Of a DNA stretch of 64,000 nucleotides, positions 22,134-33,357 are shown piece by piece. The notes beneath the pieces were generated by a model that made no database searches, was not told where the DNA came from, and worked only from the letters and a program-made list of their open reading frames with translations. Origin of the DNA: Puccinellia tenuiflora. Lineage: Eukaryota; Streptophyta; Magnoliopsida; Poales; Poaceae. Every line of letters starts with the position of its first letter. The stretch's first letter is position 1. The position numbers were made by a program, and so were the translations under genes. Where the stretch lies: contig QRDG01000140.1 of NCBI GenBank assembly GCA_012064385.1, positions 1,781,716 through 1,845,715 of the forward strand, written 5' to 3'.

Positions 22134-25100
22134 ATGGCGACGTCATCTTCATCTGCGGCGGCGGCTATGGCGGCTGCTCTTGGGTCGCCTCCGACTGAAA
22201 AACTGACCCGTGAGAATCATCTGTTCTGGAAGATGCAGGTGATCCCGGCTCTCCGCGGTGCACAAGTCATGGGGTTGCTCGATGGCTCCGACTCCGCACC
22301 GGCAACAACCATTGAAGCTGATGATGATGCGGACAAGAATAAGACAGTGTCCAACCCTGCTTACGGTGTATGGCTTGCAAGGGATCAACAGGTTCTCACT
22401 TACCTTGTTAAATCTCTATCTCCTGATGTTATGTCTCAAGTGGTTGGTGCTGAACATACGGCTGATCTGTGGGCTGCTCTCACCGATCTGTTTGCCTCCA
22501 CCTCCACCTCTCGCATCACCATGTTACGTGGTGCTCTGTCCAATACCAAGAAGCTTGAGATGTCTGCAGACAAGTACCTTGCCAAGATGAAAGGATTTGC
22601 CTCTGAATTGGCTGCAGCAGGCCGGAAAGTTGATGATCTTGAGCTGAAAGAGTACATTCTCAATGGGTTAGATGGTGAATACACCCCTCTTGTTGCCTCT
22701 ATTAATGCTGTACCTAGCACCACTATCACCGATCTGTGTTCCCAATTGACTGCATATGATCAGCGCCTCCGTCTTCTGTCCGAGAATGGTTAGAACAACA
22801 CTGTGTTTCAATCTACTGCAAATGCAGCCACTCGTGGAAATCAAAGAGGGCGTGGCCGTGGTCCTGGTGGTGCCTACCGTGGCCAAGGTGGTGACTACAA
22901 CTATCGAGAAAACAGAGGCCGCAATGATCACCGCAATGATAATTTCCGTGGAGATAACCGTGGAAATCAAGGGGGCTACCGTGACAACAGGGGTGACAAC
23001 CGTGGTCATAATGATCAGTACCATGGTAATCAAGGTGGTCGAGGCAATCAAGGGGGCCGTGGCCGTGGTCATGGGCGTATTCCCTCTCCTCACCAAGATG
23101 TTACTTGCCAGATCTGTAAAAAGTATGGGCACCCTGCTAATGAATGTTGGTGGCGATATGAGGACCGTGACGACCATGATGATGACCCCAATATTCAGCG
23201 TGGTGCATATGGAGTGGACACTAATTGGTACATGGACACCGGAGCTTCAAATCATCTAACCGGTGACCTCAACAAACTTCAAGTTCATGAGGAATACCGA
23301 GGCCGTGATCAAATCTACAATGCTAGTGGTTCAGGTATGAAAATTGAGCATATTGGTCATTCTACTTTGCACACCCCTCATAGCTCTCTTGCACTTCGCA
23401 ATATTCTTCATGTTCCTAGTGCTTCCAAAAACCTACTTTCCGCTCATAAACTTGCTCTAGATAACAATGCCTTCGTTGAATTTCACCCTTTCTTCTTTTT
23501 GATTAAGGATCGGGCCACGAAGGAGGTCGTGTTTAGGGGTCCTTGCCATGGCGGCCTATACCCCATTGTTCCTGTCCCTACTGGATCTCGCAAGCATGCT
23601 TTCATCACCATCAAGCCATCGTCCTCCACATGGCATCGCCGTCTAGGACATCCATCCTCCTTTATTGTTCAACAAGTGCTTAGGAAAAATGAACTCCCTT
23701 ATTTGCCAGAAATAAATCCTTACGTTTGTGATCCTTGCCAGCAAGCTAAAAGTCATCAGTTGCCTTATCCTACCTCTACTAGTGTATCCACTGTTCCCTT
23801 GGAACAAGTGTTTTCTGATGTATGGGGTCCTGCAATAGCCTCTGTTAGCAAACACACTTATTATGTAAGCTTCATTGATGATTACAGCAAATTTACTTGG
23901 ATTTACTTGTTAAAGAAACGTTCTGATGTTTATCAAGTATTTCTTAATTTCCAGCAACTTGTTGAACGGAAATTTGGCCGAAAAATTATTACTATGCAAA
24001 CTGATTGGGGTGGTGAATATGAAAAACTCCATGCTTTCTTTCAACGAGTAGGCATTACTCATCATGTCTCTTGTCCACATGCTCATCAACAAAATGGTTC
24101 AGCTGAGCGTAAACATCGTCATGTTGTAGAAGTTGGTCTTGCCTTACTTGCAAATGCTTCTATGCCCTTAAAATTTTGGGATGAAGCTTTTCTCACCGCC
24201 ACATTTCTTATCAATCTTCTACCCACTAAAGTACTCAATTTTGAGTCGCCTGTAGAAAAACTCCTTCAAACTATGAGTCTCTTCGTATATTTGGATGTGC
24301 ATGTTGGCCAAATCTCCGTCCTTATAACAAGCGCAAACTCGCTTTTCGATCCAAGCAATGCGTTTTCTTAGGCTATAGCCCTCTCCATAAAGGTGTCAAA
24401 TGCCTAGATATCTCTTCTGGCCGTGTCTATATTTCTCGTGATGTCGTGTTCGATGAAAATGTCTTTCCGTTTCGCTCTCTACATCCTAATGCTGGCGCCC
24501 AACTTCGAGCGGAAATTCTTTTGTTGCCATCCGACTCACACTCGACTTCCATACATCCTGAGGGTGCAAATGCTACTAACCATATGCCAATTGTTCCTAT
24601 AACTGACCATATGCAGGTGTCTGAAGACGTTGCAGATGATACAAATGATTCCCACACAGAAACTACAGAACATTCTAATGAAAATCAGCCAGAAATATCT
24701 ACCACAGAGGCAGCAATGGACAACCAACAGGCAACCCTGGCACTTATTCCCCGGTGGATTCTCCCGCCCAGTATGATGATTTTGGTACTACATCTCCTTC
24801 GGATCGCACGCCAACATCCACTCCGGGCCGTGCGTCTACTAGCAGCGAACGGCGCCATGGCACGTCTCTGCCTGGGACCGATCGCGTCCCCACGCCTGCG
24901 TCTTCTAGCGATGAGGCCGAGCTGTCGGCTGACAGCGACGCTTCGCGTCATGGATCCTCTGTGGCTGATGCACCGTCCTCACCCGACGCTGGATCTGCTG
25001 TGGCTGCCCGTCCAGCTATGCCACCACGATCGTCTGCATCACTACCTCATGTGACCCAGCCTGCTGCTCCACCTCGCACAAGGCTTCAAAAAGGTATACG

Positions 25101-26690
25101 CAATCCAAAACAATACACTGACGGCTGTGTGCGGTATGGTTTGCTTACCTCCATAGGTGAACCTACGAGTACTCGTGATGCGCTTGCTTCACTTGATTGG
25201 TGTCAAGCTATGCAAGAAGAATATAATGCTCTCATTCAAAACAAGACGTGGCATCTCGTTCCTCCGGGTCCCAATAAAAATGTTATTGACTGCAAATGGG
25301 TTTATCGTATCAAGAAACGTTCTGATGGTACAATTGACAGGTATAAGGCTCGTCTCGTTGCAAAGGGCTTCAAGCAAAGGTACGGTATTGATTATGAAGA
25401 TACTTTCAGTCCTGTGGTAAAGGCGGCAACTATTCGTCTTGTCCTCTCCATCTCTGTTTCGAAGGGATGGAGCCTACGTCAGCTAGACGTCAAGAATGCG
25501 TTCTTACATGGCGTTCTGGAAGAGGAAGTATATATGAAACAACCTCCTGGGTTTGAAGATCCCCACTTTCCGCAACATCTTTGCAAACTTGATAAAGCCT
25601 TGTATGGTCTCAAACAAGCCCCCCGTGCATGGTTTTCTCGCTTGAGCTCCAAACTGGTTGAGCTCGGGTTTATCTCCTCCAAGTCAGACACTTCATTATT
25701 TCTGTACAACAAGTCAGGTATCACCATTTTTGTGCTCATTTACGTTGATGATATCATTGTCACTAGCTCTTCAGATCATGCTGTTACTACACTACTACGT
25801 GATTTGGGGGATGCTTTTGCTCTTAAGGACCTTGGTGATCTTCATTTTTTCTTGGCATTGAAGTCAAGAAAACAGCTGATGGTCTTGTTTTAACTCAAGA
25901 AAAATATGCTTCTGATCTACTTGACCGAGTCAACATGAGTTCATGCACATCTCAGCCTACACCAATGTCAGATAAGGATAAGTTGACACTCACGGATGGT
26001 TCTCCTCTTGGACCTGAGGATAATACTCACTACCGGAGCATTGTTGGTGCACTCCAGTATCTCACTTTGACTCGTCCAGATATCTCTTTTGCCGTTAACA
26101 AGGTTTGTCAGTATCTTCATGCACCGACTACCATACATTGGACAGCGGCTAAGAGAATTCTGCGTTATATTAAGGGCACACTCAGTGTTGGTCTCACTTT
26201 CCAAAAATCATCTAACACTCTACTTAGTGCCTTTTCAGATGCTGATTGGGCTGGCTGCCTTGATGACAGACGTTCTACAGGTGGTTTTGCTATATTTTTT
26301 GGTCCTAATTTGATCTCGTGGAGTGCCCGCAAACAAGCTACAGTCTCTCGTTCTAGCACTGAAGCTGAATACAAAGCGCTTGCCAATGCCACTGCTGAGC
26401 TTATTTGGGTAGAGAAACTTCTCTATGAACTTGGTGTTTCTCTTTCTTCGCGGCCTTGCCTATGGTGTGACAATCTTGGAGCTACATATCTTTCTGCCAA
26501 TCCAATTTTTCATGCCAGGACCAAACATATCGAGATTGACTATCATTTTGTTAGAGAACGAGTTGCAAACAAACAACTGGACATCAAGTTTATTTCCACC
26601 AAGGATCAAGTCGCCGATGGTTTTACCAAAGCTTTGCCTGTTAAAAATCTTGTAGAGTTTACTCGTAATCTCAACCTTTCCAAGGTTTAG
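22134..26690 (+). pseudogene. Copia gag-pol with one in-frame stop and three frameshifts
   Basis: Gag starts MATSSSS at 22134. In order: a gag domain; an RNA-binding Gly/Arg-rich stretch; zinc knuckle CQICKKYGHPANEC; protease WYMDTGASNHL; GAG-preintegrase WHRRLGHPS; integrase core (SDVWGPA, FIDDYSKFTW, HQQNGSAERKHR); reverse transcriptase with YVDDIIVTSS; and RNase H (DADWAGCLDDRRSTGG, SSTEAEYKAL), ending at 26690. Breaks: TAG at 22791-22793 between gag and the knuckle region, in the same frame; shifts at about 24270 (late integrase), about 24730 (linker) and about 25855 (after the RT active site, an apparent lost G in ttggcattgaag). As read, the copy cannot make a full polyprotein. Confidence 0.88.
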
Positions 26691-26692
26691 AT

Positions 26693-26702
26693 TAAGGGGG
26701 GC
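26693..26702 (+). other. Polypurine tract
   Basis: taaggggggc immediately before the 3' LTR, in the expected place for plus-strand priming. Confidence 0.75.
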
Positions 26703-26856
26703 TGTTAGACATGTAAACCTGTACGTATGGGGTTATGGTATAGTATACCACACCCATACGTATGCTCTTATGTACGCCACCGTAGGGGCTGTTCCTACGC
26801 TATATTAACACGTAACCGAACCCAGGGAGAGGGTATCGTTCCCACAACAATCGACA
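26703..26856 (+). repeat. 3' LTR of the Copia element in DUF1618
   Basis: Same length as the 5' LTR with no difference seen, followed by the TSD copy CATCC and the resumed DUF1618 frame. Confidence 0.95.
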
Positions 26857-27936
26857 CATCCATGAGCCTATGATACTGGGCACGGCGGGTAATCTCGCCC
26901 TCATCGGCATGAAGCATGGCCCCACTTTCCTAGCCAGACCCACCGACCACCACTTCTTCGTCTACCATTCCCCCACCACCAGTGGCCATGAATTGCCCTG
27001 GCTAGAACTGCTTCCCCACCCGGAACCCGGCTTGTTTCCGCGGGACAAATATAGCTACTTCACTCAGGGTGCGGTTGGCATCCTCCGGTACTGCACCAGG
27101 AGCGTGACCAAGCAACAACTTCCCTTCACCCCACCCACCCCCACCCTCATGCTCACCCAGGCCCTTCCCCGCCGCCACAAAACCCCCTTCATCCCCTACA
27201 CCAACAACGAGGAATATGATGCCTACAAAATCGCCACGATTTATACTCGAGTGGAGGAATCAGGAATCACGCACTATGACCTCTTCCTCTACAATTCCAA
27301 GACTGAGGCCTGGACCTGTGAGCCTGCTGTTTTTCCACAGGAACCACCTCATCATTTTAACTCCGACAGGGTCATCACCATCGGCAGCACCATGGTCTGG
27401 GTCGACCTATCACATGGCATCATCCTCTGTGACTTCCTTCACCTGCCGCCTGAGGAGGAAAGCACTGGGGGCGGCCTGAGGCAGCTCCGCTACATCGGGC
27501 TGCCCAAGCCGGTGCAGGAGCACGACGTCAGCACTCCGTCCATCTCCCGGGACATCGCCGTCGTTGATGACCGCATCAAGTTCGTTGACCTTGACATCCA
27601 TAGCACCAGCCCGGGCCTGAATTCTTGGACCGCCGTTACTTGGAGTATGTCAGTCGGTGACTCAGAGTTTCACAAGGACGGGGAGGTGAAATCTGCTGAT
27701 GTTGCCTCCTCGGATGCGGTGGATCTTGGGTCTCTCTTTGTTGGGCACCCAACTCTCAGCTCCCACCATTGCGATGTTCTCTACCTGATGGCCAAGGCTA
27801 GCCGTTCAATACGGGACCGTGAGTCAAGTGTGATTGCCCTTCACATGAAGACCAAGATGATAGAGCGAGTCGCCAAGTACACCACACAAAGAGAAGGCTG
27901 CATGGGCTTCGCCTACATGCTCACTACCATCTCTAA

Positions 27937-28778
27937 GGGCGTGTTTGGTAGACTGGGGGAGCTCAGATATTCTCCCCTCATCCCACTTTTTCCTAAGAGA
28001 AGTTGTTTGTTGGACCGGCTCGGGGCATCTGGGCACTGCCCACCTCATACGGAAAAGGGGCCTCAGCCCTGCCCGAGAGCGAAGCTCAGATCGAGCTTCA
28101 CTGCTCGCCCAGGCTCTTGCCCCGCAACCCCTGACCCCGGCCGAGCTAATTTCCCCCGCGAGCCTCCTCTTGTCCCGTGCGTCCTCACTCCTCCCACCAC
28201 CCCAGCCCGGCGCCGCCTCCTCCCGGCCCTCCTCCGTGCCCCGCTTCCTCCTGGCCGCCTGCGCACCTCGCCCCGCCTCCGTGCCTCGCCTCCGCAGCCC
28301 ATCGCCGCCGCCTGGCCGTGGACGAAGCCACCCACCGTCGCCTGGCCATGGACTTGCACGGCCATGGATGAACCCGCCGCCCCGCCAGCGAGAAGCTCTG
28401 GCGACGCCTCAACGCCTCCGTGCCGTCTCGCCGCCTTCACGCGCCGCCGTTCATCCCGGCGCCGCCCCGCTAGCTTCTCCCTGTCACGTGGTAGCGCCGC
28501 CGGTGGCAAGTTCTCCCTGCAAGCCATGAAATTGGACTTGATTGCTTTTTCTATTTCTTTGTAAGGTCGTGTTTGTAAAACTTTGGACCTATTTGTAATT
28601 TCATATTTATGCAGCCTGTCTCTACTCATACGTGCTACCAAACAACATCTCTCTTCAACATGTCTCAACTCATACGAGCCACCAAACACCCACTATAATC
28701 TCAGCACAGCCTGCATATCCTCAGCTTGTATCAAGTGAGAAAGCCATGCTAGGGTAAGCCAGGCTACCAAACATACCC
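27937..28778. mobile_element. PIF/Harbinger-type non-autonomous element, 842 bp, TSD TAA
   Basis: Termini GGGCGTGTTTGGTAGACTGG and, on the minus strand, GGGTATGTTTGGTAGCCTGG are flanked by the 3-bp duplication TAA (27934-27936 and 28779-28781). This pattern is typical of PIF/Tourist elements. The interior is GC-rich at about 28060-28520 with long overlapping frames on both strands and no transposase motif; it may be captured host sequence. It interrupts the C-terminal part of the DUF1618 gene. Confidence 0.85.
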
Positions 28779-28982
28779 TAAGTATCTCGCTCCACCAGGA
28801 GATTCAAATGTAAGCATCAGAAAACGAGGGCCGTCGTCGCTGGGAGGATCCTCCCGCAGGAAGGTGCCTGTCTTTACTTCCAAGGCTGATCCAGTCCAAA
28901 TGGTGGAAGAAGAAGTAGACCGCAGTTCCATGGATGATCGTGACAATAATATGGACTTGGAATAGGTGTGAGACTTGGAATA

Positions 28983-29220
28983 GGTTATGTGGTTATTCTG
29001 TCTATGATGGATGTTTAGGTTATGTGGTTATTCACTATGATGGATGTTTAGGTTATGTGGTAATTACTATTGAGAAAGGAAATTGAGAAACTTCTCGAGT
29101 TGTCTCTTTGCTTAGTCTTAAATCTTTGATTGCGCGCCTCGACTTGGAATATGTTCTGTTGAGAAACTTCCCCAGTTGTCTCTTTGCTTAGTCTTAGCTA
29201 GTAAATCTTGATTGCGCGTC
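28983..29220. repeat. Local tandem duplications downstream of DUF1618
   Basis: A unit of 33-35 bases beginning ggttatgtgg recurs at 28983, 29018 and 29051. It is followed by a two-copy duplication of about 100 bases sharing gagaaacttc, agttgtctctttgcttagtc and ttgattgcgcg. It probably lies in the 3' UTR or just beyond. Confidence 0.75.
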
Positions 29221-29649
29221 TAAAAAAAAAGAAAAAAAAAGAGCGACGCCGACACAACTGTCTACAATAAATTCGTTATATGGGTGCTCTGATGGGATCG
29301 GCATCTGCATCTGGAGTGTTATTTTCTTCTAATCACTAGTACTGGATCAGACAATGGAAATAGTGTAGTTTTTCTCCACTGGTACATCGGTAGAAGGTAC
29401 TTTGTGTAATTGTGTTCAAGGTTCAGAGAGGTTCTGTACTACTCGATCAGGATCATCCAGCCTGCAGTCCGAATCTCTTTTCAAGCCGCTGCATCGATCC
29501 AACACATGCTTGCAGATCAAACTGAGATCTAAAAGAAAAAAAGGTAAATCTAAAAAACAATCTGAGCCCAACTCGAGAAACGAAAAACACTAGGCCCGCT
29601 CTCCGTTGCCTATCGCTGGCCCATGTCTTGGTCGAAGCACGGGAAGAAT
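29221..29649. other. Intergenic DNA, no supported gene
   Basis: Begins with an A-rich run (29224-29241). No recognisable element or protein is seen; a short frame at 29402-29593 has no domain content. Confidence 0.4.
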
Positions 29650-29652
29650 TTA

Positions 29653-30219
29653 GGGTGTGTTCGGTTGTGGAACGGCAGGGAATAGAATGGAACCATTCCA
29701 TTCCACGGTCACGGAACCGTTCCATCTCTGCGTTCGGTTCGGGCAAAAAAATGTCACGGAACCGTTCCATCCCTGCGTTCGGTTTGGAACGGGGAAGAAT
29801 GGAATGGAATGGGATGAGAATGGAATTACTCCTAAACTCGATTAATTATTTCTAAACACGATTAATTATTCCTAACTTGATTAATTATTCGTAATCTTGA
29901 TTAATTATTCCTAATCGTGATTAATTATTTTTTAATCATGATTAATTATTCCTAATCTTTGATTAATTAGTGCTAAACTTGATTAATTAGTGCTAAACTT
30001 GATTAATTAGTGCTAAACTTGATTAATTAGAGAGACGCACTGTGCAATTCCACCCCGTCCGGCCGAATCGGCCGGACCGGTCGGTTCCGCATATTGGAGG
30101 AATATTCCCTTCAGTGGAACCAGTGCGTTCCGTTCCATCCCGGAACCGAACACAAGAATCGTCCCGAGGAACGGAACCGTTCCATTCCATTCCCTGCCGT
30201 TCCACAACCGAACACACCC
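29653..30219. mobile_element. Tourist/PIF-type element, 567 bp, TSD TTA (left of an abutting pair)
   Basis: Ends are GGGTGTGTTCGGTTGTGGAA and its inverse, ttccacaaccgaacacaccc, with TTA at 29650-29652 and 30220-30222. Subterminal gaacggaaccgttcc words recur. The interior has an array of about 10 gattaattattcctaatctt-like units (about 29835-30030). Confidence 0.85.
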
Positions 30220-30222
30220 TTA

Positions 30223-30760
30223 GGATGTGTTCGTTTCTGGAACCGCGGGGGACGGAACGGAACCATTCCATTCCGAGGGCATGGAACGGTTCCGACCCCG
30301 TGTTCGGTTCGGAAAAATTCGAGGAACGGAACGGTTCCGACCCCGTGTTCGGTTCGAAAAAATTCGAGGAATGGAACGGTTCCGACCAGCTAATTAATCA
30401 AGATTAGGAATAATTAATCAAGATTAGGAATGGTTAATCAAGATTAGGAAATAATTAATCAAGATTAGGAATGATTAATCAAGATTAAGAAATAATTAAT
30501 CGAGATTAGCGATAATTAATCAAGATTAGCGATAATTAATTAAGATTAGCGATAATTAATTAGCGATTAGCGAGCCGTTCCGCGGCGTTCCGCGCGATCC
30601 GGCCGATTTGGCCGGACGCCTCAGGACGGCATCTAGGGCGAATATTCCTTTTTGAGGGACTAGTTGGTTCCGTTCCTTCCCTCCAACCGAACACAGGAAC
30701 GGGTCCTAGGAACGGAACCGACCCGTTCCGTTCCTCCTAATTCCGGAAACGAACGCATCC
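30223..30760. mobile_element. Tourist/PIF-type element, 538 bp, TSD TTA (right of an abutting pair)
   Basis: Ends GGATGTGTTCGTTTCTGGAA and inverse ttccggaaacgaacgcatcc, with TTA at 30220-30222 (shared with the left element) and 30761-30763. Its internal array (about 30390-30560) is aagattaggaataattaatc, the reverse complement of the array in the left element, so the two members are inverted relative to each other. Confidence 0.82.
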
Positions 30761-30763
30761 TTA

Positions 30764-31602
30764 GTCCCGGCACACAAGTAGTATTTTTTTTCTTTGAAAA
30801 AACTACTAGCCTGCCACCACGACAGCAGTACCTCGATGCTTTGCTGTGCTCACTTTGTTTCTTCGTCAAAGTTCAGAGACGCATCGTTCTATTCTGTTCT
30901 CCCGTGCTCTCCACAGCCGAAACAAAACCAACAGCAGAACTCCTCTTTTTGGCCGATCAATCGATAATGTGTGCTTCTAAGCTCTAATCTGCACACGTAA
31001 CTGCAGACAAGGAGGCTAAAAGTAACTATTATGTAAGACGAGAAAAATATTCGACTAAACAGTGCAGTGGAGCAGCTCAACACTAGCAACCCCACCCAGG
31101 AAAAGAACGGCTTAACTACTGGCTAAGCGCCGGCAATCAGTGGCGGCGTATTGATTTGTCTCCACCGGAGGAGAGCCAAAAGAGCCCGGGTTAGTTGGGA
31201 GACAGGCCGAGCGCGCATGTGCTGCTGCATGCCGCCGACGACAACGGATATGGCATTAACCAACCACCGTGTGGCCGGGCGGCGGGGCGACGGCGACGGC
31301 TCGGCCGGATCATTGCTCGTTTCGAGGCTCGACTGGCGTGTCCCGGAAAGGCCAGGTGCCATGATGGCGCGTTGAGTAGACATGATGGAGGCGGTGGCAT
31401 GGATAAACCCCCGGCTTCCCGGCGGCGGGTTGGTAGAGATCGACGCCGGGCGCGCGCGGCGTGGTTGCTGCATGCGCAGTGCCGCAGTCACTGCCACACG
31501 GCCGTCCTGTGCTATTGATGCCCGTCCGTGGAAATGGACACGAGTTAAAATCACGCGTGAACTGAAAACAGGGCATATGCCACAGCTAGGAGATTCAGCA
31601 TC
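30764..31602. other. Intergenic DNA, no supported gene
   Basis: Contains GC-rich stretches (31190-31520) open in several frames on both strands without motif content. No splice-consistent gene or element terminus was found. Confidence 0.4.
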
Positions 31603-31986
31603 AGAGCAACTCCAGCCGTTGCGCCACCTAAGCGCGATATGTCGGCGAAAAAACGGCCGCTTGGGGGGCAAAATTCTTCCGCCGACGTTAAAACGACGTC
31701 CTGGGTTTGCTGCCTTCCCAGCCGTGGGTGGTTGCGACGGCGATGCAACACTGGGGGAGGAGCCGCACGTGGGTGGGCCAGCAAAAAGAAGGACGCGTGG
31801 TGCAAAATAATTGGACTACGCGTTCGCCGGCGTCACCAAGCCGAACCCAGCCCCTGGGTTTGGTCTGGGTTCGCCGGTGCCTTTTTAAACTCTTGGGGGC
31901 TGTGGGGGTGTGGCTGGGAGAGTTTTTACACTTTTTGCATATCCGGCGACGAAAAAGACGTCCTGGGGGCATGGCTGGAGTTGCTC
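31603..31986. mobile_element. MITE with AGAGCAACTCCAGCC termini, ~384 bp
   Basis: The left end AGAGCAACTCCAGCC matches the inverse of ggctggagttgctct at the right end (31972-31986). The interior has cgacgtcctgggtttg and gacgtcctgggggc in related positions. No target duplication could be recognised, so the superfamily is open. Confidence 0.65.
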
Positions 31987-32129
31987 TTAGGGTGTGAGCT
32001 TATAATTTAATTGTATCTACTAACTAGTTTACGCAAACGCTTCAATTGGTGAAACAAATCAGACTAGTCTACTTGGGGTTGGTTTGGTTGATTTACCAAG
32101 GTCTTCCACCATTTGCCCCATTTGTAGTT

Positions 32130-33022
32130 TTTTTTTAACTGTACGCCCGAAAGGCATACATCACTTGTATTCAAACAAGAAAGGATACATAGCGAGTACA
32201 CATAGAAGCAAAGACAAACAAAGAGGATACAAGCAGATGAACAGCTGCAAACCGCCGTCACCACAACAATCAAGCACCCCAACCTTCATCGTCGCTGCCG
32301 GAGAAGGAGAGCACCTGCAGCCGGTCCACTCCATAGCGCTCAAGAAGCCCCTAGCCAAAAGGCGATGACGAGCCGCGATGGCCACCAACCCCGAAGGATA
32401 GGATCTGATTCGAAAAGGCACATCGGCCGGAGGAACCCTCCGAGCATCTTCAGCACCGGATGCGGGAACGAAGCCAACCCATCCAACGACAAATGACCGG
32501 AACCACCACCATCCACTCCTGTAGATCTGCAAACAACCACCACCGCAAAATCCACGCCACAACACATACATCCGTAAACAAAGCTTCACAAACTCCTCAA
32601 CGGCGACGGAGACTACGCCGCTGCAACGGGGTTGGAGCCGGAAGACAAAAGGCCAAAGCCTTGGCGCCGCCGCCATCTCGCCGCCAAAACTGAACCACCA
32701 CCTCCTCCCGGCCCCCACGAGGTCGATGCCAATGACACGAAAGTCGAGGTGGGAACAGAGCCGAGGGAACTTTATTCCAGACGCCGCTGCCATCACCACC
32801 TCAGCATCGTCGCCATGGTGCCAAAACCTAACCCTAACTACCCTATCTACATTGCCGAAGCAAAGAACCAGTGTCCCCACCCCCTCCCGCCACCCGCCGA
32901 AGCAGCAGTCGGAGGGGAAGGGGACCCGTGGCCTTGCCGGTGAGGAACGGGAAGGTGGGAACGGGCGTCTCCCTCTTTGTCTCTCTGGTCGCGAGAGGAA
33001 GAAGACTGGTGGCAGATCTGGC
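32130..33022 (-). mobile_element. LINE-type retroposon, 893 bp, 16-bp TSD
   Basis: The direct repeat TGCCCCATTTGTAGTT at 32114-32129 and 33023-33038 flanks the insert. A T run at its left edge is the poly-A tail of a minus-strand copy. Long target duplication plus tail indicate target-primed reverse transcription. A minus-strand frame (33030-32161) is open throughout but shows no endonuclease or reverse transcriptase motif, so this is a short derivative: a LINE leader-to-tail deletion, a SINE-like element or a processed transcript. Confidence 0.8.
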
Positions 33023-33050
33023 TGCCCCATTTGTAGTTAAACTTGGCTAA

Positions 33051-33354
33051 GGCTTGTTTAGTACTACTAGTGTATTTTTTTGATTGGTGGGGATTATCTT
33101 GGCCTAACCCTATAACCCTACATATCCTAAAAAAAAGCAGTTTGATTATCGTGTATTTTGTCAGTTTTATCCTCACTTTTCTTTAGAAATTATCAAACTC
33201 TAGTGTATCTTACTAAATACCTAATACACTACCCTTGTCTAGTGAATTGGGGATAAATAGAAGTTTGATAGGATTGGGTGAAGATGGAGCTTTTACCCAA
33301 TCCCTGAGGAGATTCCTGCTAATTCCCTAAAAAACTTGGTACCAAACAACGACC
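33051..33354. mobile_element. Tourist-like MITE, 304 bp, TSD TAA
   Basis: TAA at 33048-33050 and 33355-33357. Ends are GGCTTGTTTAGTACTACTAG and, on the minus strand, GGTCGTTGTTTGGTACCAAG, an imperfect inverted pair. It begins 12 bases after the TSD of the neighbouring retroposon. Confidence 0.65.
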
Positions 33355-33357
33355 TAA

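Larger units (their letters stand above)
21791..26856 (+). mobile_element. Copia LTR retrotransposon with 154-bp LTRs, TSD CATCC
   Basis: LTRs at 21791-21944 and 26703-26856 both begin TGTTAGACATGTAAACCTG and end CAATCGACA, and look identical by eye over 154 bases. The 5-bp duplication CATCC is at 21786-21790 and 26857-26861. The primer site TGGTATCAGAGC (21945-21956, initiator Met tRNA type) and the purine tract aaggggggc before the 3' LTR are present. Short LTRs and total length near 5.07 kb fit the Ale/Retrofit-like lineages; the lineage is an inference. It splits the DUF1618 gene in the sense orientation. Confidence 0.95.
21532..28965 (+). pseudogene. DUF1618 family gene disrupted by a Copia and a PIF/Harbinger insertion
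   Basis: Coding segments are 21532-21790, 26862-27936 and 28782-28965. With each insertion removed together with one copy of its target duplication, these give one continuous frame of 505 codons ending at TAG 28963-28965. Recognisable DUF1618 features include WGEALIDCTAYM near the N terminus, LQVTFWLTPPPHISYF, TAGNLALIGMKHG just after the first insertion, YNSKTEAWTCEP, and the central GSTMVWVDLSHGIILCDFL followed by LRQLRYIGLPKP. DUF1618 is a large plant family, strongly expanded in grasses, with no established biochemical role. The first in-frame ATG is 21532; an ATG at 21489 is in another frame. Aside from the two insertions no stop or shift is seen, so the gene was probably intact until recently. 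The copy as it stands cannot encode the full protein unless the insertions are removed. Confidence 0.85.

Noticed and set aside
27945..28689. Proline-rich frames as a C-terminal extension of DUF1618 or a new gene
   Set aside because: They lie inside the PIF/Harbinger insertion bounded by TAA duplications; the real C terminus resumes at 28782.
29830..30570. Regularly spaced repeats resembling a CRISPR-like array
   Set aside because: Units are contiguous without unique spacers and lie within Tourist elements of a plant nuclear genome.
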